Of a DNA stretch of 64,000 nt, positions 24,801 through 36,438 are shown in pieces. Position numbers and translations under genes: made by a program. Origin of the DNA: Phlebiopsis flavidoalba (lineage: Eukaryota > Basidiomycota > Agaricomycetes > Polyporales > Phanerochaetaceae); the NCBI GenBank assembly GCA_035772785.1, contig JAOCPU010000027.1, positions 1 to 64,000 of the forward strand, given 5' to 3'. The notes below the pieces were generated by a model. The model was not told the origin of the DNA, made no database searches, and worked only from the letters and a program-made list of their open reading frames with translations. Position 1 is the first letter of the stretch, and each line of letters starts with the position of its first letter.

Positions 24801-25062
24801 GGTAGAAGCTCCGAGCGGAAAGAGGAGGTGCGTGACGTACGATGTACTGGGGCGAGAGCATAAGCGTAAGAGTATTACCGCATCGGCATATTGGGGAGAT
24901 GGGAAAGGGTAGGGTAGAAACCGTAGGCAGGGCAGAGTGCTCAGCGTCGGCAGCGGCGTGTGCCTCCAGGCCTAGCTCGGATCTCGGTGCATCAGCCCCC
25001 GACGCCCAATAAACTGAATTAGCACAGCCCTGGATGAAGCACGAGACGGCATGTGACGGCAT
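18888..25062 (-). CDS. MED13: Mediator of RNA polymerase II transcription subunit 13
   Basis: MED13 links the CDK8 kinase module to core Mediator. The C-terminal domain is clear. The frame at 19545-20192 begins VFYLVVPTHAVNLTSLL and contains FSILHVGYRLSSCGKWLLAA and MEWRIVIAKLGDMGEAEVDG. The closing exon has RWKLKTSPILPFHLAALEVM and a stop at 18888. Upstream pieces include VFLGHTRLVVSPCNVLSVL (about 20400), an acidic ILEDQDTDSSSDSDSEI segment (about 21270-21330), and TDDDFSFFEQRPKAQYAH (about 21990-22045) and ENDFMDIDTSLHDYDFDMDM (about 22115-22180), matching the family's acidic DDFxFFD centre. The N-terminal third (22700-25062) is heavily broken and its limits are uncertain; it could start anywhere from about 22700 to 25062. 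A length above 1,300 residues would be normal for MED13. It is divergent from the DUF2433 gene. Confidence 0.75.
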
Positions 25063-25110
25063 TTTTCAGAGGTCACAAGGCCTGTCCCAGCATACACCTG
25101 CAGGGGTTGT

Positions 25111-27554
25111 TTGTCCTCGATGCCCCAGCTGAGCGGGACACCTTGTTCTTTCCTAGTCCGTTTTCAAAAATTGGCTAGGCGCATCCCGCCGCTAGCAAGC
25201 GCAACTTCTACCAGCGCCAACTCCCTCTCTCCCTATTGCAGGCCGCGGTCGGCCCCATCCTTCTGCGCCTTACCAGGTCAACACTCGCACACGCGAGTAT
25301 CCTCGATCACTGCGCAGGGGCGTTTGCTATGGCATCGCAGACATCCCGTGGGAAGGCCGGGGTTGCCTCTCTGCGCTCAATGACCTTGCGCGTAGAGGGC
25401 CAACGCGTGTGCGATAAAAGTCCATACTGGAGATTTTTGGCATTCTTTGGTGCGTCTCATCATAGCTTTCAGTGTGTCTTTACACCGCTCAACTCGTGCC
25501 AGAGTCCGTCCCAGGGGCAAATTCGACCGCATCAATGACAGGACACTGAGACACCTGCCCAGATGTACTCGCCCCTCATCCCCTCCCGCGCCACGTACGG
25601 ACGCATCTTCTCGCGCCTGAGAAATCCACCAGCCGTGATACGCTCGCTTGTCACCGATCCTCTTCTGTCCGAATTCGCCTCTCCGTCCTCTCAGGCCAGA
25701 TCAAACTCCAAGTGCCTGTGTACACAGTCTGGGGTGCTTTGCAAGACGTGACTCGTCTGCGAGAAATTCGCTACTTCGGGTACTTATGCTGTCGACAATC
25801 TGCACATCCCTTTGACGAAGCCACTACCCGTGTACTCGATCTCGGTGGCGTAAAGTTGCGACTGCTTGGTCTCAGGGGTGGTGCCCTCGTGCCACACAAG
25901 ATGTTCGACAATGGCGATGGGGCGGCGGCCACCATTGCTGGCGGGCAGGGTAACCATTGTGGACCACAGCCCTCCAAATCGGAGAGCTGGTTGATACCGC
26001 CGTCAACGGGGTCTTCGATCCTACAGAGACACGCTGTGCTTGTCACGTCATGCAAGTCCCGGTCGCGAGGGCATAATTGCGGGCAGCTCGCGCTGGTTCT
26101 CAAGGCTGATACCTCACGATGTCTGCGGGCTCCACTTCCGGTATGCTTCGTCGTACAACGAGTTCAGTGTCCAGGTGTGATTTCGAAGGTTTCCGCCGCA
26201 AGCTCCTCGTCGGCAAGAAAGCTTCGAAAAACATCTGGGACAGCGTCACACAGACCCAGGTTGATGCCGTCATTGATGAGAACCAGCGTGGTTCATGCTC
26301 GATAAAGCTCTCTCAGTCATTGAACGTCTACCTCCGCCTCCCAATCTAACCGCAAGCTAATGGTCATACCCCAGGAGAGGATCCGGCTTTGAAAAATTGT
26401 TGGAACTGGAACTTGTGCGATGCTCTTGCTTACGGCGCGCTAGTTCTTGGACATTAGAGACGGGTCGCGTCTCTGGCCGAGCTGAGAGTGACGTCAAGGC
26501 TTCGAACTACGCCGTATCGCAAGACTGCCACGCCTTACTTGAGCCCTAACTGTTGACTTCCTTTTCTTCTGCCAAAGACTTTTGCTTGTCGAACTCAAAC
26601 CTACTTTCAGCTTCTATATCTATCCCTACCCCAATGTCAATGCCGGCACGACACCGAAAGGTGCGAGCACCGGGAATCAGGCGCGACCACCCAACTACGT
26701 CCGAGTAAGCCTACTTATACCGTTTTGTGGGATTCTGTTACGGATCCCCACCTGTGCCCGAAATCGAAACCATCGACACCACCTCCCCCATCATCCGGAC
26801 GCGAAAAACCCCAAAAGACAACAAGCTCAACAGGCACGTTCGACCGACAAGTCCGCTGAGAAGGCGGCAGAAGGGACAAGTTGAACGTGAGCGCAAAACA
26901 AGAGCGCAAGCAGCTGGATCGCGCGCTTGAACGTTGCATGCTTGGGACGCGGCGGAAGGAAGGCGAAGGAAGCGGACAAGCCAGCCCAGTACCACCTGAG
27001 GCCGACGTTGGCAGCCCCCAGTTCCAAGCCGCCAAGTCAGGCAAGAACACGCCGGACCTCGGCGACGTGAAGCCTTCCGGTCACGACGATGGTGTGCTGT
27101 CTACCGGCCACGGAGAGCACCGGCGCTCGCACACCAACAAGCAGACGGCCACAGCAGCGCAACCCGTGGACTATCTTTATGCGCCTTCACAACCCCCGCA
27201 CAGGAGCACGAGGTTCGCGAGTTCTTTGGCGAGGCAAGAGGCGGGGTATGATTACTATAATCCCTTCATCCGATCTGATTGTACTGACTTGCGCTTTAGA
27301 TCATCCGTGTGTGTCCTACCCCAATAATGTCGCTGGCAAGGCCTTTAAGATGGCGTACGTTGAGTTCGGGGACGAGGAAGCCATTGAAGGCTGGTCTCGA
27401 GAAGCATGCCGACGTTCGTATATGATTTTGGCTAGACCATCCATCACGCTAATTCCTTTTTTTATGTACGTAGAAACTTAACGACTCTGTCCCCGAGGTC
27501 AAGCAAGCCACTGACCGGGAGACTAGGAACGCGCAGAGAATGCAGGTGGCTTAG
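25111..27554 (+). CDS. DUF2433 metallophosphoesterase-like protein with C-terminal RRM-like part
   Basis: DUF2433 proteins are fungal and look like calcineurin-type phosphoesterases; their substrate is unknown. The start is unresolved; 25111 is the first plausible ATG-bearing frame. Matching pieces are CLSALNDLAR and TGDFWH-like (25360-25445), FDRINDRTLRHL followed in another frame by YSPLIPS (25520-25580), QVPVYTVWGALQDV (25710-25750), VLDLGGVKLRLLGL (25835-25880), VPHKMFDNGDGA, VTHASPGREGIIA (about 26040-26080), and LHFRYASSYNEFSVQ (26130-26175). A linker with KWNWNLCDA-like residues (26398-26430) leads to a basic Thr/Lys-rich region. The end (27200-27554) reads EHEVREFFGEA, then NNVAGKAFKMAYVEFGDEEA, like the second half of an RNA-recognition motif. 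It stops NAQRMQVA at 27554. At least six frame changes occur. Confidence 0.65.
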
Positions 27555-27992
27555 CCGCGGAGCGGGCCATTTGGGGGCCGTGTTATGCGTGGACGCGGTG
27601 GGGGGGCGTGATTCGCCGCTCGTGGATTTTGCCGCAGCTGGTCTGACACGAGGGGGGCCCCCCAGGGCGAATGGAGAGGCAATCCCTGGCCCGCCCGCCC
27701 CAAGCTCCTAATTGACTGTAGAGTTATGCTAATCTGATGCTTCGTAATGACTGGCCGGCAGTCTATGCTTATGCTTGGGTGTTTGAATTTCGCTTTCCCT
27801 CTTTTCGCTAGTCCGTGATGTATATGCATCGTGGATCGACATGCTTTTCCTCCTCCGTTATCTGCGCCATTCATTCACTATGATGGGTGACTATATTACA
27901 TACCCCGAGGTTTAGGGTAATGTTAGTACTACTACACCGCATTGATGCATGATTACATTTCATTCTATACCTCTCTGCAAGCCCTCGATCCG
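27555..27992. other. GC-rich convergent intergenic region with a G6C6 palindrome
   Basis: After the DUF2433 stop, about 150 bases are very G+C-rich and contain a perfect palindrome of six G and six C at 27652-27663, plus a run of seven G around 27600. The rest, up to the diacylglycerol lipase stop at 27993, is AT-richer and resembles 3' UTR. No gene was recognised. Confidence 0.4.
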
Positions 27993-30619
27993 TTATACGC
28001 GCCGCGGCCTGAACAACGTTGATTGTCGATCACAAAAGTTTTCGTGCAACACTCGGTCGTACTGGTGTGGCATATGAGAGCTGTATTCGCGGTGTCAGTC
28101 AGGGGAGTCGCATGAGAATGAATGATAGAGAAACCTGAGCATATCCCTCGCAAACACAATCTGATTCGAATACTTGTTCGACATCTTGGACTTCAAAAAG
28201 CCTAACTTTCTCTGCTTTATTGCTCTTCTGCGACGAATCAAGCCGGTGTTGAATGGGCAAAGTTCGCCATCCCGAATGGCCCACAGCACACGTCCCGGCG
28301 GATAGAGATCTCGCATTTGCATGTTTGGCTTCTAGAGTCTTCCGCATCGCCAGAAAACTACAGTTCGAGTTCTCAAGATGGACCGCCTTAAGAAGATTTG
28401 TGGAAACGTACCCACTGCGGATCATCCGCCTTTCCCAAACCAGCCTTTGCCTTCAGTGTGCTCTCCCCGTTATACCTCCGTACCCTTCTCCCCGACCCTC
28501 GTTTTCGGCCTCGGATAGCCAAGATGCTGCCCTTCGTAAGTCTCTTACAGAGCCGAGAGACAGTCGCGATACCAACGTCGTGAGAATACACGAAAGACGT
28601 TATAAGGTTTGAAGTTGCGACCAATTTGGATAGTTCGCATGCCGTCCACGAGACACGGAGTTGAGGTGCGTCTTTGCCGTAACAGTATGCCTCGACTCGC
28701 CTGCCTGAGGGAATGCCGGAGGTACGATGGGTTAAACATGTATAATGGATCCGCCCACATCTGGTTCGGGTTCAGCAAACTGATATCACACTCTCGTTGA
28801 CGGCACATTACCATGGCAAGCAATGCAGCCACGCCCGCACCAAGACTGTGTCCGCATATCACCAAATCTATTTGTCTCGGTCAACAGAGCCCAAAGAGGT
28901 CAAAAGAAAGACCTCACTATAGCCTTTCATTCTGTTTGAGGGCATGCTTGACAGCTATTTGAACTGGTTTACCTCTACATCCCATAGCTCTAGCCATCTT
29001 CAACATCCCACCGTGCACGAGATGCGTTCTGCCTTCATCAGCAATGGACACCCCTGTTGGCTCCCTTGTATGCTATACTCTTTGGCGATGGGGGGTGGGG
29101 TGGATAGGTCGAGCGGAAAAGATCCTGGTATGGAGTCCAGCTCTTCATCAAACGCATCTAAAGCATCCTGTTCGTCTGCTATGCCTGTCCACATTGCTCG
29201 AAGACGTTTTTGATGGTAAACTCGGTTGGGTCACAAGTAAGGTCAACAGCTAGCTCGTTTAAGCTCATTGTCCCTCGTAACGCAGCACCAAAACAACTTC
29301 TCGGCGCGCCATGGTCTGTCAAGACCCAAAATCGGGGCATCAAGTGCAAGTTTACCTCCGAGCATAGTGGAGACTGCGGGGGGAGGTGGAGGCGCTGGGG
29401 ACGAACCCTACGGGCACGGAGGTGTTATTCAAGTGTCACGCTAGTGATGAGAAGATCTACCTGTACGACACCCGTAGGAGAGTGTGCACTTTGTGCATAG
29501 TGCAATAAAATATCCCTGTCGTGCTTTCCAAGAAGAACGTTCCACCATGAATACGATGCGCCTCCTGGCTTGGACTCCAAGCTCTTGTCGCTGGGCCGCA
29601 CTGAGAGACACTGCATTACCCGACGCTTCTTCTTCAGAGGAGCCTACAGCCAATGCCAGCTTAGCCTCTTCAGTTTTGATATCGGACCTGCCAGTGGTGA
29701 GCGTTTTTGACTGGCACCGGTGGGACGCCGAAAAAAAGAGCAGACCTCGCTCCGCCATATCCGGCCAGAACAAGTTTGGAGAAACGTCGTAGTCTTGTTT
29801 TCAGCGCAGCAGTAGGGTCCGATTGAACTCGTGGCAGAGGGAGGCGGGATGAAGACGAGGGAACATCACCGATGTCCGCTGTGATGATTTGCCCCGTATG
29901 ATTCGGGAACACGACATCTGTTGTTACATGTATCCGGGAAGAGTGGTCTACTGCGGCAGGTGAAGTCGCCTCAGAGTTTATAGAGTCGTTGACTGGGACT
30001 TCTTTGAGGTATTTGAACCACTTCTTCTCCTGCCACTCGCTAGTCAACCCCTGCAAGGCTGCCCATGCCACCAACGCATTCATTATCTCGCTAAGTCCAT
30101 AACGTTTCTCGGGAGCATCTGAGTCTTGCATGTCTTCCTGGGCCATTCTCTGCGTACGAGACCGACGAAGCTTGTGAGCGAAAAGCTCGCCTCATCACTC
30201 CCAGGAAACACTGGCTTGCAGGACGGTTAAAGAGGATTGGGCGGCAACAAGGGTAGTTGAAGCAATGGACTCGCCAATAAGAATGGGTGCCAAGCGCAAG
30301 CGACATCCAAGGCAGAGATGGCTGTTGAGACTGCGCCTCCTAGATAAACGGGGCCAGCACCAACGTTTCCACCAAAGACAGCGTGGTCGAGAGCTGTACC
30401 TGTGAGACTAGCAATTGACTGAGGCAACTCCCCGAGCAATTCCAAACTATGGTTATGTCGGCTTGGTAGTTGATAATGAATATCGCGCTACACACTTACC
30501 CCGAGCTTTGTACTATTCTTTGCGGCAGAAAAACCTACGCTGGTAGCGGTGGAGGCGACATCTAGGCTGAGTCGACTGTACTTGTCCCATTTAGAGAGCA
30601 GGACTTGTTCTCAGGACAT
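27993..30619 (-). CDS. Class 3 lipase, sn-1 diacylglycerol lipase-like
   Basis: An alpha/beta-hydrolase of the lipase 3 family, likely hydrolysing diacylglycerol at membranes. The N-terminal part reads LLSKWDKYSRLSLDVAS (about 30540-30595), then after an intron FGIARGV, and a Gly/Ala-rich hydrophobic region (FGGNVGAGPVYLGGAVSTAI, about 30320-30400). A Ser-rich linker occupies 29670-30146. The DPTEFTIKNVF segment (about 29205-29245) is followed by acidic ALDAFDEELDSIPGSFPLDL (about 29100-29180). The nucleophile elbow GHSLGAG is at about 28830-28855. The C-terminal part has RFLYHSF and HMPHQYDRVLHE (about 28040-28075), with stop at 27993-27995. The active-site Asp and His were not located with certainty. 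The ATG at 30619 needs a frameshift just after it, so the start is approximate. It is divergent from the ICP55-like gene. Confidence 0.72.
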
Positions 30620-30807
30620 CTGAGGATATGGTACGAGATGGTGGGATGACAGCAGGTTCATTGTGTTCGCTAAGCAGCGTTCAGGCGACGACGGACGTAA
30701 GTGGCAGGGAGTAGCACACCCCCGCTGCTCCTCGCGTGATTCAGATCGGGCCCATTTAGACCTCGGGCGTCTTTTTTCTGTTTTGTCAGCACCTGGTCCG
30801 TGACTTC

Positions 30808-33405
30808 ATGTCGGTTCTCCGCTGCCTCGCCGCGAGATACTCATTCAAGGTTTACAGCACGCTCGTTTTTGCGGACTTATGCATCAGTAGGCCGGGCCAA
30901 GGAGCTCATGAACTCAAATCGACACGTTTCGGACAGCCCTTGTTCGCAGCCCATCCCATCTCAGTCAGTGATTCTACTTCCGATCTTGGGTACACGATTA
31001 GATCCCGACGCGCTCATGCAGTAAGACCAAATGAAACGACCCTGGAATTTCCGCGGAAGAGTACGAGCGTAGGAGAAAGGCTCTGATGGACAGACTGCCT
31101 GAGGGTAGTACAGTGGTCTCTGTCTCAGCAGAGATGAAATACATGAGCTGGCCGTAAGTCTGTCCGAAATACACTCAGGAAGCTTCGTTGACATCACGGT
31201 AACATTTTGTAGAGATCTTGTGAGCTCCCCCAAATACCTATACGCTTGTAATCGTATAGCTAAAGCTTGAAGTTTCCAGCTACAAATTCCGTCAAGCGTC
31301 CGACTGTCTCGGTACCTCACAGGATTTGAAGAACCGGACTCAGCAGTAATATTTACAGAAGAACTCTTCAACCAGAGGATAGCCACATGACAATGTTCTC
31401 ATAGGCGCACAGACTCTCACGGGAGAAATGGATGGCGCTGAAGGACATGTAGAGACGACGTTGTACAACACTCTTCAAGAGCCGACCACGATGACCAGTC
31501 ACATCACTGCGTTTCCTGAGATGTTCAAGTCTCCTGAATAGTGATACCTTCTTACGTCTACATTGACATGCCTCCTGGAATATCTCGAAGGGGCGCCATA
31601 TCTGCGAAGACCTTGTTTGAAGGATGGTGCGACAGTCATTGAATGCGGAACATCATATGATCTGGGGTTGCAGTATCTGTCTCGAACGGGAGCAGCACTC
31701 GTCAAGAGCTGAACACCCTAATAGAGTTCAATAAGCCCCAAACGACTCAGATCCCTGGATCACCATGGAAATCGCCAAACTCAGAGCCGTGAAGAGTAAA
31801 TCAGAGCAGACTCTGATGCTCGCATGCTGCAGACCTGAGCGTACTGCACATGCCAAGGCAAGCTATCCTCTACACCCGAATTATACTCGCCCTGAGATTG
31901 CGATGTCACTTGACTTATTAGGACAATGCGCTTCGCTGAGCCCGGATGTCAGAGCACTGAATTGGCGGCCCATGTTCGAGTACACATGTAGCTCGACGGG
32001 GGTCACAGAGGCCGGCGTATTGTTGCCTGTTGTAGCATCAGGGTACGGACATGGCGCGCACAGTATTAGAGGAGTATATCTGACGTAGGCTACAACAGCC
32101 AAAAAAAAAATAAAACAAAAAAAAACGCAAAAACACTAAAAATCAACCTAAACTAAAAAAACTAAATAAAAACAAAACCCCACTTTTTTTAGCACCAACT
32201 GTTCTGTGTTGAAAAGCAAAAACTTAAAAACAAAAAAAACAAAAAAAAAAAAAAAAAAAATAAAAAAATATTAACAAAAAAAAAAACAAAAAAAAAAACT
32301 ACACTGAAAAAAAACCAAAAAAAAAACTTTTTTTTGTGTGGTTACAACTAAAAACATAGTTTGCCACCAACGCCATCATTATATCACTTACACCCGAATT
32401 AATCAGGTAATACGCGAAGACGAGTGGTTCTCATCGATTGCTGGCTGTGAATTCAACGTGCGTAACGCATCTAACTTGTGCCGCGCATTTTTTTGTGGCT
32501 GATAGATCTTTGTCCGAACACAGCGCGCGTAATGCCTTCAGACATCATGTGTGCCCAGAGATTTCTTTCTCAGGGCGTGAAACCTGACATAATCTTGACC
32601 CAGCCCGTACATTTCCGGTCAGTGGGTGTATTCTAAGCACCGCACAACGGGAGCTCTACACCGCTGTCCTGCGCGCACAAAAATATTTGATCACACTTTG
32701 CACAGAGTCGGCAGGCTTGTCATTGTCGCAGATTCACAAGAGAGAATCCGTGAGCTCGCTCGATGGCGGAGCTCAACAAAATTGGATTCAATCTACGTTG
32801 CGGTCTGACTGGCGTGAGCGATCTTGAAAAAGTCTACTCTATCCTCATTATGTTGGACATCCACTCGGGAATTGGTGAGTTTCGTCCTTGTTACCGGTAG
32901 TGCGACATGCTCAACGCCACAGATCTCCAATACGAGTCTACACACTTCGACCGTGCTGCGCCGTAAGCCCCGTACATACCCTTGTGGTGGCTACTACTAA
33001 ACGGAACATGTTAGACTCAAAGCAGGCAACGTTAGTTACAGTCGAGCCGGGTGAGCCTTGCTTCGCATGGTGCAGCTAATCGTAGCGACTATTGAACATC
33101 GGTAGGTTTTTATTTATGTACCTCGCCCCGTCACCTTTATTACTCCCCCCAAAAAGGTTCCACAACATGGGGCATCCGGATCGAGGTAATTGCCTTCTCT
33201 ATTTATACCTGAGTCTCAGCTGATAATCCAGGATGAGATTTTGGTGGGGGAAAGAATGATCCTACAGTGCTTACTGTCTCTGCGCCCCAAGGAGGTATGC
33301 TCGCCTCAGTGCTTTATAATTTCGTTTTTGACAACACTTACAATAGCCAGGTTGGAAGACATTGAAGGCGCGTGTCAAGGCGCCCTCGGTCTTGAACCCT
33401 GGTAA
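30808..33405 (+). CDS. ICP55: Mitochondrial aminopeptidase P, Icp55/XPNPEP3-like
   Basis: A pita-bread-fold metallopeptidase (M24B). Icp55 trims one residue from imported mitochondrial proteins after presequence removal. The start MSVLRCLAARYSFKVYST at 30808 is basic and Ser/Arg-rich without acids, like a mitochondrial presequence. FGQPLFAAHP follows, then LMDRLPEGSTVVSVSAEMKY (two frames, about 31060-31145) and LTGFEEPDSAVIFTEELFNQ (31315-31375). The catalytic half has AKLRAVKSKSEQTLM (31770-31818), FEYTCSS and PVVASG (31975-32042), a degraded IDAGCEFN-like metal site (about 32430-32460), HYVGHPLGI (about 32848-32875), VTVEPG (33035-33052) and NMGIRIE (about 33165-33185). It ends GALGLEPW with stop at 33403-33405. 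A 236-base A-rich block at 32101-32336 separates the active-site HY motif from the metal-binding strand. Confidence 0.85.
32101..32336. repeat. A-rich, nearly G-free low-complexity block inside the ICP55-like gene
   Basis: This stretch is dominated by A runs of 5-20 bases broken by single C or T, and it has almost no G except in a short central piece near 32191-32215. It ends in T-runs and GTGTGG. It lies exactly where the aminopeptidase coding sequence should be continuous or hold a short intron. It has no flanking target-site duplication or terminal repeat that I can see. It could be a basecalling artefact, a real poly(A)-type insertion, or an unusual A-rich intron. Confidence 0.6.
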
Positions 33406-34019
33406 AAAAGCGACCAGTGTACCCATTTCTAGCCCATGGCCATCGGAATTCGGGGCGGCTGTTCTTTCTCGGGTGCTGCTTACGTTTGGCCTTCGTGGCG
33501 CGTGGGGCTGCACGTGGTACGATCACTTAAAGGGTTCTATAGTCCGTCGCGTCCGCAGCAATCTCCAAATCAACACCTCCAAGTCTGACACCCTCATCTC
33601 AGTCAATTATTAACGAGCGACACAATTTCTTCAAGTACCGTAGATACATTTATGAGGGGGCATAATGAGATAGAGATGGGGCATATATTACTCTAAGCTC
33701 GCTCTTGTGAGCGAGGCAGCCCGGAATGGTAACATTGGTCTAGTGGTTCGTAGACTTCATCTGCTTTTGAGGCCAGTCAGGGACGAGTGCGCTGAACGGC
33801 CGCTTTCCCCTGAATGGAAGTGTAAGACAACTCGGGTAACAGTGCTGGGTTCCAATCGAGTCCGTCACGATTGGCGTAACCTGCATTTGCTGACGCAACA
33901 CGAGTTCACTAGAACGGAACCACTTGTGCTCGGGTACAAGTACCAGATCTGACAGCGATAACCGAAATATGGTGACGATCCGAAGATGACGCAGGCGCTA
34001 TTTCATACAAACGCGATGA
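33406..34019. other. Convergent intergenic region containing a tRNA-like segment
   Basis: This 614-base gap lies between the aminopeptidase stop and the approximate end of the permease gene. Its left part looks like a 3' UTR. The only notable content is the tRNA-like segment listed separately. Confidence 0.35.
33728..33877 (+). tRNA. Possible intron-containing tRNA (Gln or Lys), degraded
   Basis: TGGTCTAGTGGT at about 33734-33745 matches the A box/D-arm of eukaryotic tRNAs, and ATCTGCTTTTGA just downstream resembles an anticodon arm with a TTG (Gln) or TTT (Lys) reading. GGGTTCCAATC at about 33848-33858 is near the B box consensus GGTTCGANTCC. The end CACGATTGGCG can partly pair with the 5' end GGTAACATTGG. 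The arms are about 80 bases apart, so an intron of roughly 50-60 bases would be needed. Several mismatches exist, so this may be a pseudogene, a noisy true tRNA or chance. Confidence 0.28.
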
Positions 34020-36438
34020 AGCTTCAAACATTATAGCTTGAGTGCCTACACGCATATGATAACGTACGGGGGCGACAGCTTTTTGACGTCTCAGCCGTGA
34101 CAGGGAATAGGCAAAAGAAAGGGGGAAATTGGGTCTTAGAACATATGAGCCACGTGGAAGGCAACTCTAGACAAGCGAGAAGAGCATACTTGCGAAGATC
34201 AGGCCATTGAAACGACCGGCGCAATAGATAGAAGGGCTATGCGCCACTTTCCGAGATAATGAGATGAAGAAGACTTGCAATCGTCGTCCACGGAGTCAGG
34301 TAGTGTCAATGCGAAGCAAGTGCATTGTTATGAAGGAGCCGTATGCGGGCTGTGGTTGGTTTTCACCAACCATATGTCTGAGATCAGCGACGTTGAAAAG
34401 CAACCTGACGTATGGCAATGCTGACAGATCAGTGAGCAGTGCGCTCTCGAAGCCGAACCATGATGGTAACGGCATTGCGGGGGCTGTTTGCTGCACGTCG
34501 ACGCGACGAACCAATCCAGATCCCGAGTACAAAGGGAGGACACCATCGCTGCGCAACGGCATAAATGAGACGAGACGCTGCGACAATAGCCACACTTGTG
34601 TCGCTCTGTGCAACATAGAATTAGCAAAAGGCTTTTTCGGCAAAAGCGAGAGTAGCACACCAGAATAAGACCAACGGTGGCGATGACTGGTCATGACAAT
34701 GCTTCCGGGACGACCAAGAGCGAGCGCATATAGCTGTACAAAGGGCTGTGGGGCGTCCAGAGAAAACAGGGTGTCCAGGTCCGGGGGTACAGAAAAGGAA
34801 CAATATAGTGGTAGCAAAGCCAAAGACGCACCCGTTGCAATGGCGCTGGTGAGGATGCCACGCCCCGGCTTACAAACACTGTGGGAAAGATGAGAACAAG
34901 GGAAACCGTGGGGAATGAGGTGAAGATCTTACCTGGGTTTCGTTGTTCTTTTGTCTCTTCCGCGATGTGTCCGGAAGCATCGAATCCAATCATTGTACCG
35001 GCGGGGAATAAGCTTCAAATACGATCAGCGAATAATGTTCAAGATGAAGTACTTTACTTACAATGACAACGCAATCCAGTTCCATGCAGGAGGCGCTCCG
35101 GTTCCGTTATCTGTGGGTTATTTATCAGAACGCGGGTCTTTTCGTCACAAATTCGACTTACAAGTCATCGTAAAGACTTCTTTTCGCAGAACGGAAGCCG
35201 TAAGTTCTTGACACTCCGATGGGGCAGCCAGATAGACACAGAGTAGGAAGTCGACCATGTACAATGCCACAGAGACGCGGAAAAACAGTGGAGGTACCAC
35301 CTCGGAGGAAGGTAGTTAATTGCGACTGAGCATAGCCAATACACCCTCGGACACCGCCCAAATGACTGTGCGCCGCCATTTGATGTTGTCGTTTCCAACA
35401 CCACCCGGGAAGTCGACCTCCCAGATCGCAAGCTGCGAAACGATGTAATTTTGCCTGTAGTCTAAAGAAAGGTGAGCATTCATTCGTCGGCATGATCGTA
35501 CAATGTTGGCCAGGCTTACTTGGCAGTTGCCGGCGGCGAAGGTCATCCATGCAGTTGTAGACCACCAGGCTACGACAAAGCCGAAGAAGCGTCCATACTT
35601 GGTTCCGGCACTCTCTGCAGCCCAAATGTAGATAGACCCGCTCAGTGGGAGAGCAGAACATATCTCGGCCAGAACAGCGGCGGTGATCCACATGAAAATC
35701 ATTGAGATGATGTAGGACGACCTGTGTAGGTGTGAGTAGAGCGACACGCTACCGAGAGTTTGTGTACCACACCGCGGCGGGACCGCCAGCGAGCAGTCCC
35801 AAGAAGATTCCCGCTCTATGAGAGCGTATCAGCGAAGAAGCAGACGGAGGAGGATGAAAATACACACCTAACACCTCCGATGAAATTGAGAGCCACGAAA
35901 CTGGCAGCGAAACTCTCCACGATATTCCAGGTGCGATGAAGTTGCTATGTGAGATATTAGCATTGCAATTGTGCTATCACTGTGGTTAAGAGAGGAAGGA
36001 CAATGCCAATTACCTGTTTGTAACCGAGCCTTTCCTGAATAAATGTCAAAAAAGGGTCAGTAAACTCTGCTGTGGCCCCTCGAGGAGGAGCAAAACAATA
36101 GGCGACACTGGGGGCATTCCCTACGCAGGTATGAGCGCTGTTCAGGTTCAAACGGTATACTCTCAATCCTTGGTGCTAACCCGTGTGTCCAGGACTGACT
36201 GACTGTGTAGTCAAGTGAGCCGGACACAACGGTGTCGCACACAAGGATACCCGTAGCCTTCCAGTTTTTGCCACTAGGAAAAGACGTTACCAATGGTAAA
36301 GTCACAGCAGGCCCATTCCCGCATAAGTCTAGCCCCGCTCCCGCTCTGTGCAATTACCAGCTGCAATTCATCTGCATCGACGGTAGACGCGCGTTCGGAG
36401 TTGTCGATTGGGTCGCCTTTCGTAGTGTCGATGGCCAT
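34020..36438 (-). CDS. APC-superfamily amino-acid permease
   Basis: A plasma- or vacuolar-membrane transporter with about 12 helices, of the fungal GABA/choline/polyamine permease group. The start MAIDTTKGDPIDNSERAS at 36438 is a hydrophilic N-terminal tail. Helices are seen at 35590-35720 (SYIISMIFMWITAAVLAEIC, then the conserved ALPLSGSIYIWAAESAG), FFGFVVAWWSTTAWMTFAAGN (about 35510-35590), and at about 34960-35000 the family motif IIGFDASGHIAEETK. Later pieces include PFVQLYALALGRPGSIVMT (34690-34750) and SWFGFESALLTDLSALPYV (about 34430-34480). The C-terminal part near 34030-34140 has PVTAETxNYAP-like residues; the stop was not located, so the end is approximate. The substrate cannot be told from the sequence. 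Introns and indels break nearly every helix. Confidence 0.8.

Noticed and set aside
32101..32336. Poly(A) tail of a retrotransposon
   Set aside because: No reverse transcriptase, element body or target-site duplication is seen next to it, and the A runs are mixed with C and T.
34296..34823. 175-codon minus-strand frame as a separate gene
   Set aside because: It is one frame of the permease gene; permease-like residues continue in the other minus-strand frames on both sides.
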